The notes under the pieces were generated by a model that saw only the letters and a program-made list of their open reading frames with translations, ran no database searches and was not told the DNA's origin. A stretch of 64,000 nucleotides of DNA from Durusdinium trenchii (Eukaryota; Sar; Dinophyceae; Suessiales; Symbiodiniaceae): NCBI GenBank assembly GCA_963970005.1, contig CAXAMN010006502.1:188164-252163 (forward strand), in the 5' to 3' direction. A program made the translations under genes and the position numbers. Below are positions 1-7,594 of the stretch, one piece after another. The first letter of the stretch is position 1, and each line of letters opens with the position of its first letter.

Positions 1-294
1 TTCAAAGGTTGTTTCCTGAAAAATGAGATCTTGTACATCTAGCATCATTTAGCCTGAACATGTCCAGGTTGAAGCAACATGAGTGAAAGGCAATAAAAAA
101 GGCACTTGATCCATACTGCTGAGAAGCCTAAAGCCGATAGAGCATCCTGGGTGATCGATTTTGAAGGGCTGTTCGAACCCAGTGACAATTCACCAGACTC
201 CCCAAATCCTGTTGTTGTGTAGGCCAGTATGGCCGCAGTAACAAGAAGTGGTGAATAGCTCTAGGGTGGTTTGGGAGGGTTGAGAATTTTTGAT
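1..294. other. Unassigned sequence before the retroelement
   Basis: I see no convincing reading frame here. It may be host DNA or the outer end of the retroelement that follows. A short G-rich stretch precedes the spliced-leader relic. Confidence 0.3.
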
Positions 295-315
295 TGGGTA
301 CCATTTTGGCTCAAG
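295..315 (+). other. Relic of the dinoflagellate spliced leader (DinoSL)
   Basis: Positions 301-315 read CCATTTTGGCTCAAG, identical to the last 15 bases of the 22-base leader trans-spliced onto dinoflagellate mRNAs. The bases just before (GTA) also match the leader if one G has been lost. It lies on the same strand as, and 66 bases upstream of, the first ATG of the retroelement reading frame at 381. Leader relics in genomic DNA are established evidence that a trans-spliced mRNA was reverse transcribed and put back into the genome. Here the inference is that this copy came from a mature, capped retroelement transcript. A 15-base match has a small chance of being accidental, but strand and position both fit. 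Confidence 0.75.
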
Positions 316-380
316 GCCAAGTGGGACCCATCACCCCCTGTTGAAGATAGGTGGGGGGTGGTGGGAGGGCGCAGGACGCC

Positions 381-1361
381 ATGGACGGACTGATGCCCGA
401 TAGGGCCACCCTGGACTCATGGACGAGCTTGGTGGACGCGGCAACATGGGGAGGGCTAGAAGCTGGTCTGGTAAGGGCAGTTACCAGGCAGCTGGGCGAC
501 CCCGAGTTGAGTTCATTGCCAGTGTTGGCCGTGATTCCGACAGAAGTTTTCGAAGCTGCGGTAGGGAGCGCCAACAGGGGTGATCGCAGACTCTTCGAGA
601 CCGAGAAGGCGCCATGGCCTTTAGTGTTGAGTGCAATTCGAGTCAAGTATGGTGCACCTTCATTGTTTGCAGTTTCGTCTACCCACACACCGGAGACACC
701 TGCCAGCGGAGGAGTGGCTGCAGGTTCAAGTGGGACGAAGCTCAAACTGAAGATGAGTCAGATCATTGACCAAGGTGTTGACTTTGAAGTGGAGATGTTG
801 TCCGGCACCATGTTGCAGAAGATGAGGGCACAGTTTGTTGTGACAGAGGGGGACAATCCACTTGAGAAGGAAGAGGTGACAGATGGTCAATTGAGCTGCC
901 TATACCACAAATTACAGTCTGGCCAACCACCTTTTGTTGACATGGGAGTGTGGGGACCACACGGAGATCGGATTGCCCGAGCCATGCGATTTGTCTCACA
1001 ACAATGGGGAGATGGGCAATGGAAGGCAGTGGAACTGCCTGGTGCTGCAAGCCTGGATGCTTGGGAAGAGTCGTGGAGGATTTTCCGTACAGGAGCACTC
1101 ATGTTGCAGTTGGCCACAGCCGCGACGTTGGACAGGTATGCATCAGAGTTCCGGACACGAGTGTTGCAGCATCCTGACGTATGGCACTTGGCAGCACAGG
1201 CAGACATGATGCAGGACCGAGTTTTGGTCCCAGGGGAAGAGGATGCAAGAGGCATTCCACTCTACGCACCCAGCATTGTTTGCATTCATACCAGGCCAAC
1301 CTTGGAACTCCCTGATCCGTGCCAGCGCCTCGCACTCCGAGTTTTGGTCAAGAGAGTTTGA
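381..1361 (+). pseudogene. Gag-like N-terminal region of the retroelement
   Basis: The first ATG of this frame is at 381, in the context GCCATGG. The 326-residue reading is acidic to neutral with no membrane segment. It begins MDGLMPDRATLDSW and carries a stretch rich in aromatic residues near residues 225-265. Around 1,240-1,340 the meaningful reading appears to move to another frame, so the stop at 1,361 is probably the result of a frameshift. Position ahead of a Cys/His cluster and reverse transcriptase suggests a gag or ORF1 role. I do not recognise a specific domain. Confidence 0.55.
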
Positions 1362-1716
1362 GAAGCCAGTAATGCTTTACGTGATGAACTCCTCGAAGTC
1401 GGTGCCAGCCAGGCCACCAGGGCCAAGCGCCTCAGAGGAGCAGAGTTGGATGAAGCCTCAACCAAAGAAGAAAGCCAATGGAGCCTCAGCCTTTCATCCC
1501 CAGCGGAAGGATGGCCGCTACTTCAGGAGCAAAGCTGGAATCAACATTTGCTACGCCAGGGCGGCTGATGGACGTTCCAATGATCGATGCGACAAAGGCT
1601 TTGCTCACATTTGTGAGTGGTGCAGGGCACCGCACAAGACGATTGATTGGAGAAGAACAAAGGAAAGAGCAAGGGCAAAGGGGGGGAAACCCCCCAAGAG
1701 GCAGAAGCACATGTGA
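1243..1716 (+). pseudogene. Gag C-terminal region with Cys/His cluster and basic tail
   Basis: The frame runs through a proline-rich linker, then a stretch with CYARAADGRSNDRCDKG followed by HICEWCRAPHK. The spaced Cys and His residues look like a nucleic-acid-binding zinc cluster. A lysine/arginine-rich tail ends at a TGA at 1,714-1,716. The next domain continues in the same frame, so this stop may be a nonsense mutation within a once-continuous polyprotein. Binding of the element's RNA is the likely role, by inference from position and composition. Confidence 0.55.
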
Positions 1717-2501
1717 CTACCGGGCCCGTCGGTGGCTCCACACGCAGCTGAGGATGACGTCCAGAAGAGGTTGACTTTGTTACGGGAGCGGCTGAAACAG
1801 AGGGCAAGCAATGCAGAATTTGTTGCAAACAAGCGTGCGAAAACTTCACCTCCTGAGGAGACTGAGGAGTGCACAGTTTCACAAGATCGTTGGTTTATGG
1901 AACTCTTCGCTGGAGAAGCCGGGCTTACTCAGGCAGTCAGTCGACTGAACATACCTGTGTTTGAGCCTGGTGAGATCAGAGTTGGGGGCCGTATTGCAGT
2001 GGGTACAGACCTTTTGTGCAGTTCAACATTCAAGCAAGCGGCTCAAGTCGGCAATCAAGATGAAGAAAGTCAGATGGTTGCATACAGCTCCTCCCTGCAA
2101 GACGTTCTCTCGTGCAAGGAGAAGGGACAAGTTTGCTAAAGCCAGACAGCTCCGATCAGTGCAGCGCCCTCTTGCAATGGAAGGTGGGCGGTTGGTTCTC
2201 GATGGAAAACCCAGAGAATTCCTACATATGGATGTATGGACCAGTGAAGCGCTTGCTACAGCTGGAGGGCGTGAGACTCTTCAAAGGTGATCAATGCGCC
2301 TACATGGGTGAGTTTGTCGAACCCACAGGATGGCTTAGCAACGCTGACTTCCTGAAGATGGTTGAAAAGAGGTGCCCGGGCAGGCCCTTGCACTACCATG
2401 AACCACTGGTGGGCTTCACGTTGGACTTCCATGGCAACAAGGTCTTCAAGACTTCGCTTGCGGCCGAGTACCCTCAAGTTCTCGAAGAAGGCCCAGATTG
2501 A
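1717..2501 (+). pseudogene. DNA methyltransferase-like domain inside the retroelement
   Basis: Near 1,894 the frame reads FMELFAGEAGLTQAV, resembling the SAM-binding motif I of cytosine-5 methyltransferases. After a frame change, 2,060-2,115 reads WLHTAPPCKTFSRAR, resembling the Pro-Cys catalytic motif IV. After a second frame change come ENPENSYIWMYG and, further on, a GWLSNADF stretch, as in the later parts of such enzymes. The three pieces lie in three frames (1717-2139, 1961-2290, 2112-2501), so the domain is broken. Retrotransposons of Symbiodinium are known to have captured DNA methyltransferases. I infer this is a decayed copy of such a domain. An unrelated SAM enzyme remains possible. 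Confidence 0.55.
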
Positions 2502-3183
2502 AAGAGAGAATGAGTTGTGCATTGGAGGCCTTCGCAACCCATGGCACTCAATCCAAGAACTGCCCAAGTGGAAGCAAGTTGGAAGCATTGGTTGGAGAGT
2601 GTTACAAGCGTGTTTGGGACAGCTTGCAGAACTCAGCAATCCCACAGCGTGGGTGGGCAGTGATCATGAAGGTCAGCCGGAGCATGAGTTGAGCTGGTTG
2701 AGAGTGAAGGTGACCAGTGTCTTTGTCTGTGAGACCTATCAGCATGGGCTCTGGGGAACATTACTGGAGAAACTAGTTCACATGAGTGGCGACCCAGACA
2801 TCGACACGGCGATCTGGCCAAGCAGAGGGACACCCTTGGGAAAAGTTAATGAAATCCCGGAGGGCGGAGTCTTTCCAAAGGTGGAAGAGGACAACACTTG
2901 GCAGGAAGGTGACAAGCTGGATTCGTTGGCAGAGCTTGAAGGGGCCCTGAACAACTACAAGTCGTATGAAGAAGAAAGAGAAGCAGCGGACGCCTTGTTC
3001 CAGAAGGAGGTCGATAAGGGCTTCGTGCATTGGGCCAAAGACAAAGCAGAGCTTGAATCCAGACATGGCCCGTTGGTGCCTTCAGCCATTGGTTACATTG
3101 CCAAGGTCCGACTGGACGGAACAGTGAAAGGTCGACTGGTGCATGATCTGAGACGAAGTCAGGTCAACATTGGTGCTGCCTAG
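2502..3183 (+). pseudogene. Linker and N-terminal part of reverse transcriptase
   Basis: The frame continues from about 2,640 with GDPDIDTAIWPSRGTPLGKV at about 2,797-2,850, then an acidic coiled segment (residues of the type YKSYEEEREAADALF). A basic stretch GYIAKVRLDGTVKGRLVHD near 3,095-3,150 has the look of the fingers region ahead of the reverse transcriptase palm. It ends at a TAG at 3,183, where the reading moves to another frame. Dinoflagellate pol elements commonly show this DPD...APLG type of segment between the methyltransferase-like and RT parts; that is from memory of the family and needs a profile search. Confidence 0.5.
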
Positions 3184-3683
3184 ACTGAACGATGCTATGG
3201 AGGATGCCCTACATCTCTTGGAGACGAGGACGCCCAATGAAAGGGTTCTCAGACGCATTCAAGCACTTGACTGTCAGGGGGAACGAATACAGGTATCTTT
3301 CTGGCAGCTTTGGGCGGCTACTTCGTCTACGGAACAGTGTTGTTCGGGGTCAAGACAGGCCCATTAGTCTGGGGAAGGATATTGCAGCATTGATTGCACG
3401 ATCAACACAACATTCAAGCCGTTGTCGATTACAGATTTTTGTTGACGACCCCTTGATTGTTGCAAGAGGTACTGAGGCACAGTTGAACACTATCTTTAAC
3501 ATTGTGTCATTGTGTTGTTGTGCACAGTGGCTTGCATTGGGTTTGAAGGTAGCGTGGTCAAAGGGAGCCCTTGGGCCTGAAGCTGAGTGGATAGGAGCCA
3601 AACTGGTCATCAACGACTGCAAAGGCTACGTGAGGGTCATGGTGACTGCATCGAAGCTTGAGGAGTGGAGAGTGCTGCCTTGA
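3170..3683 (+). pseudogene. Reverse transcriptase palm, FVDD variant
   Basis: Two overlapping frames (3170-3367 and 3192-3683) complete the polymerase region. The second contains IFVDDPLIVARGT, matching the catalytic YxDD box with Phe in the first position. It is followed by LGLKVAWSKGALGPEAEWIG, a typical RT segment in which the conserved Lys and Gly lie beyond the DD pair. The frame stops at 3,683, where a short duplicated sequence (GAGGAGTGGAGAGTGCT twice, near 3,660-3,697) suggests a local duplication. No RNase H or integrase is visible downstream. Confidence 0.65.
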
Positions 3684-4015
3684 GGAGTGGAGAGTGCTTC
3701 TCGAGCGGTTGGACACAAAGCCCTTGGTGGGGCGAAAACCTTTGCAACAGTTCACTGGCAAGATGTCAGGCTGCAGGATTCATCCCACAACTCAAACCCT
3801 TCGTCCGAACCATAAGAATCCTTTAAGATAAAATCACTTGAAAATGATAAAAAGAATTGGTTTTATTGTTTTTTGTTTTTTAGAGAATATGTTTTGATAA
3901 AAAACAGTCATCAAATAATAAGACTTTCGTTTCCAAAATTACAAAATTCCATTTCCAAAAAAATAGGACAAATTTTATTATTGGAAACAAACGAATCTTG
4001 AGAGTGTATATAAGT

Positions 4016-4161
4016 TGTTGGTGGTGGTGGTGGTGGTGGTGCAGGTCGTGGTGGTGCAGGTCGTGGTGGTGGTGGTGTTGGATAGTTACTGAGTGTTCTG
4101 AGAGTTACTGAGAGTGGCGAAGGTGGTGGTGGTGGTGGTGGTGGTGGTGCACCGGTGGTGG
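4016..4161 (+). repeat. GTG trinucleotide repeat tract
   Basis: Runs of GTG and GGTGGT interrupted by GCAGGTC and by a 27-base unit with GTTCTGAGAGTTACTGAGAG that occurs twice (about 4,090 and 4,180). It sits at the left edge of the GAGAGTTTTGAGAG region. Confidence 0.85.
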
Positions 4162-4258
4162 TGGTGTTGGAGGGTTGTGAGTGTTCTGAGAGTTACTGAG
4201 AGTGGTTCAGGGTTCAATGATGCATGTGTACAGGTGCCTTATTGTGATCTGTGGTGCT

Positions 4259-4409
4259 GCCAATCCAATATTGAACGCAGCCAATCCAGTTTGAGTGTTT
4301 TCATTCAGCTGAACACAATCGAACGATACCAAAGCTGCAGGGGAAGCAAAAGGGACCAACTTCATGGAATGGACGCTGTGTTTCCGGGCACTGTGGTGTG
4401 GTGAAATGA
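4259..4409 (+). CDS. Candidate Cys/His-bearing exon, protein unknown
   Basis: One frame reads IQFECFHSAEHNRTIPKLQG and ends GRCVSGHCGVVK before a TGA. The scatter of Cys and His resembles part of a zinc-binding segment but is too short to name. The next gene starts 360 bases downstream after a tandem GAGCTTTGCTTTGAGAG stretch. Confidence 0.3.
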
Positions 4410-4768
4410 GTGATGGCGTACGACAGCTGTTTGTTCTGTAGCTGTGCCAATCTGTTTGTAGTTTGTAAATTGAACAGAACAGCATCGCAGAATGTTGCGC
4501 AAAAGAACGTGCAGGGTTCATTTGCACATATGATTTTGCGCTTTGCTTTGAAAGAATTTTGAGAGCTTTGCTTTGAGAGTTTTGAGAGCTTTGCTTTGAG
4601 AGAGTTTTGCGAGCTTTGCTTTGAGAGAGTTTTGAGAGAATTTGTTTGGAGAGTTTGGAGAGCTTCCACAGAGTCGGCAGGCTTGATGTTCAGTAGGTTT
4701 GATTGACCCACACGCAGCAACTAGGGCTTCAAACTCGCAATTTTGTTCGTCGCAGTATCTCGGCCACA

Positions 4769-5557
4769 ATGGCCCAACAGTGGTTGATTGAAAGCGTTGA
4801 GAGGTTTAGAGAGACCAAAGCACTACATAATCCAAAGATTTCAAGAACCAGAAACCCTTGAACGCGTTGAGCACCACCTTTTGATTTAGACAGACGCGAA
4901 GAGAACGTCTCCGTATTCCATGACTTTGAAAACCAAGCGCTCACGGTTGTCAGCTGATGGGAATGTTTCCATGGTCAACCTTCAAGAAGCATTAGAAAAG
5001 GGCATGGCAGAGACAGGACGGAACCTACACCACATGGTTCAGCTGGCCAGAGAAGGGCAATGCAACTGGACCAGCGTTGGGAATACTTTCCAAGTACACT
5101 GCTGTGTTCCAGGAATTGCTGATCCTGTGCCCTAACACTGCGGTAAGCAAGGCCAAGATTGCGCAGGCAATCTATCAGTGCCATATAGATGGCGGTGAGG
5201 TGAGCAAGTTAGCCACCTTCAGCAAGGATGATGCTGACAAGGTTGGCGAGGTGATTCGGATTACCCAGAGCAAACTTGGCAAATGCAGCGCTGATGAGAA
5301 ACAGCCACCAACTAAGATCGAGTGTTCTTCAGAGTTACGAGGGTTTTGACACCGAGTTTCTTGAGAGTTTAGTTTTTGGTTGTTTTGAGAGTCTTCGAGG
5401 TCTCTTTGTGAGGAGAATTTGGAAACTAAGGTTCCAACGTACTTGCAGCATGGCCACTCAGCACGAAATCCAGATGCTCACATCTTTGCTGGGAAGTGTT
5501 CATTACAATGACAGCCAGGCCTTTCCTTTGCATGTGACCCCCACCTGCGCTCCTTAG
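4769..5557 (+). CDS. Multi-exon gene 1, protein of unknown function
   Basis: An ATG at 4,769 opens MAQQWLIESVERFRETKALH, a good N-terminal exon reaching about 4,860. The next coding piece, from about 4,890 (RREENVSVFHDFENQALT), ends at 4,945. It joins in phase across a 50 nt GT-AG intron (4946-4995) to the main exon 4996-5321, which includes GILSKYTAVFQELLILCPNT and KIAQAIYQCHIDGGEVSKL. A second intron (5322-5412, GT-AG, holding the GAGAGTTT motif) leads in phase to the last exon, 5413-5557, ending SQAFPLHVTPTCAP and a TAG. A GA-AG reading two bases upstream would give a different last exon. How the first piece joins the second is unclear. The soluble, helix-rich protein is not one I recognise. 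Confidence 0.55.
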
Positions 5558-5599
5558 TTTTGTGCCCTGTATGCACCATGAATAGCGTGCCATTTGGGC

Positions 5600-7382
5600 A
5601 TGGAGGATGATGTTTGGAAGTCGCCTTATGATGATCTTCCCGACTTCAGCGCACTCGCCACATCCACTGCCTTTTGATTGATATTATCGGCGCAGAAGTT
5701 CTGAGGGTTTTTGAAATGAAAGTTTGAGGACGCTGAAAAACGTGAGGCAAGAAGTTCCAAAGATCCTGAAGTGTTACCTCTTGCGGTTGCTTTGTTGCAT
5801 ATTTGCATAATGTTGAGTTATTGTGACCCGAGATCTCGTAGATGAGTTATTGCAACCCGAGATTGTTGAGTTATTGTGACCCAATTTGTCACCAAGCCAG
5901 GAACCTGATGAGTCGGGGTTGAGGAAGGAAGGAGAATCCATATCCGCAGAAGATCAGAAACTGTTTACACGAGGTGCTTAAGTACCGAGTGGAGAGTTTT
6001 GCGAGTTTTGAGATTGAGAGTTATTTGAGGGGCTGAGCTGGCTCATGAAAAGGATGAGGAAGTGCGAAGGTAAGTGGGCCTTAAGGTTCAGTCAGCTTCA
6101 GTTCTGAGAGGTACTTGGCAAGAAGAAAGAAGATAATTTTGTCGTGGAGGCAGCCGAATACGTACGTATGCTTATATAGGTTAAACACTAACATTCTTGC
6201 AAGTGCAAGCTTTAAGGTATCCAGCAGCAGCCAAGAACAGGACGAGGAGGCATCTCCGTGCAAGCAAGTGCAAAAACGCCCGGCAGCTCGCACCAGCACC
6301 AAACGCCCGGCAGCTCGCACCAGCACCGACCCGGACAAGGAACCTCCGCGTAAACGCCCGGCAACTGCTCGCAAAAGAGCAAAGAATCCTCAGAAGAATT
6401 GGAAGAAGATGTTTTTAAATCTTACGGGGAAAGCGGCGCTTCGCAACAACTTTAGCCATGGTCGTCAGATCATGCAGTTTGGCCAAAGGGCATGAGCAAG
6501 GAGCTGGCGTATGGCATCTTGGACGAATGCATCGGACACCTGAAGACAGGGACACTGACTGAAGAGCAGGCCAAGGAGTGGTGCGAGAACAAGTTGAAAG
6601 ATGTTGACTAGCCTTTTGGTGGAAGCAAAAATTACCCGCTGACCGCTCTTGACGGAGTCTTTGAGTTCACTGACAGCTCGAATCCGCTGAGAGTTCTGGA
6701 GGGTTATGAGTTTTGAGAGTTTCTTGAGAGTTTCTGAGACCCTGAGTTTGCGAGGTTTGCGCACCAATTGAGGTTTGTGCAAAATCGTGATATGCTTATC
6801 GATCTCTAAATCTATATCTATAGCTTTTGGCGCAAAAACGCTTTCTTTGACAGTTTTCCCGAAGAACTCGATCGCTGTGAGAGTTGCCCGTGCCATGTCC
6901 TCCAGCAGCGACAATTCGGAAACACCGTCAGAGTATGAACAGAGGATGTCATCCATGCCGATGGGCTGTATGATGCTCCGGCTCGGTGGTGACGGTTCTA
7001 TGCAAGTGGATCCAGTGCCGGGCTACGCTCCCGACATGGAGACAGGTGGTATGATGTTGGCTGCGGTCATGCAGCTTTTGGCAAGAAAGGATGCAGAGCG
7101 CAAGGCGAGTTAATTCTTAGAGTTAGTTTTGCATATTGTTGATTTGGCATTTCTGAGAGCTTCTGAGAGAGCAAGGCGGCAAACCAGGAGGATGGCCAAG
7201 GCAATGATGTCCAGGATGCATCGTCCAGCCACGCCAATGCTGCCAATAGTGCGGCCGACGCTTCCAGTTCTGCCAATGCTGTCATTGAGCCAGCTGCGAA
7301 TGAGCCAGCCTCAAAGACCAAGAAGAAGAAAAACAAAAAGAACAAGGCCAAGGGCAAGGCAAGACCTTCAAAGAGCAACTGA
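5600..7382 (+). CDS. Multi-exon gene 2, disordered lysine-rich probably nuclear protein
   Basis: Exons that fit together in phase are 5729-5770, 5901-5973, 6030-6069 and 6204 to about 6,400, then later 6895-7104 and 7170-7382. A short frame at 5,600 (MEDDVWKSPYDDLPDF) may be the start, and 6492-6611 (MSKELAYGILDECIGHLKTG) another exon. The spliced product is highly charged. It contains a doubled KRPAARTST unit, then PPRKRPATARKRAK, and ends in a tail with KTKKKKNKKNKAKGK before a TGA at 7,380. Such clusters act as nuclear or nucleolar targeting and nucleic-acid-binding segments, so a nuclear role is inferred. No folded domain is recognised. The intron between 5,770 and 5,901 contains a tandem repeat. 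The link from about 6,400 to 6,895 is unsure. Confidence 0.55.
5812..5884 (+). repeat. Tandem triplicate within an intron
   Basis: Three imperfect copies of GAGTTATTGTGACCCGAGAT (second copy with GCAACCC) lie inside the 5771-5900 intron of gene 2. Confidence 0.7.
5974..6029 (+). other. Introner-like intron, 56 nt, GT-AG
   Basis: The exon end reads CGAG before GTGCTTAAG and the intron finishes TTATTTGAG before GGGCTGAG. Removal joins TRGAELAHEKDEE in phase. GAGGTGCT at 5971-5978 and GAGGGGCT at 6027-6034 form a direct repeat with one mismatch across the two splice sites, as a target-site duplication would. Confidence 0.65.
7105..7169 (+). other. Introner-like intron, 65 nt, GC-AG, with 8-bp flanking repeat
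   Basis: The donor is AAG before GCGAGTTAA and the acceptor is TGAGAG before AGCAAGG. Unspliced, the frame stops at once (TAA at 7,111); spliced, it runs on for 70 codons. GCAAGGCG occurs exactly at 7100-7107 and 7171-7178, bracketing the intron. Confidence 0.7.
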
Positions 7383-7594
7383 GTGAGAGCTCTCGGAGAA
7401 CCTCCTTTGTTAGGAGCTTGAAAATTCTGTCAGTTTTTGAAGCGGTTTTTGAAGCGAAAAATGGATGCGCTAATCGAGCTTGGAGTATGTTTGTTTTTTT
7501 GATCTCTTCGTATTTTGAGAGCTTTGAGTTTTGAGAGAATTTGCTTGGAGAGTTTTCTATAGAGCTTTGAGAGAGTTTTGAGAGTTTTACTTAG

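Larger units (their letters stand above)
301..3790 (+). mobile_element. Decayed retroelement with gag, methyltransferase-like and reverse transcriptase regions
   Basis: A chain of overlapping + strand frames reads, in order: spliced-leader relic, gag-like region, Cys/His cluster, basic linker, methyltransferase-like domain, linker and reverse transcriptase. The reading frame changes at about five places and one in-frame stop falls near 1,714, so this copy cannot make a full polyprotein. No long terminal repeats are visible. The 3' limit is taken where coding character stops and an A/T-rich stretch begins near 3,790. The order recalls multi-copy pol elements of Symbiodinium genomes. Whether it is of DIRS, LTR or another class is not decided by what I can see. 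Confidence 0.75.
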
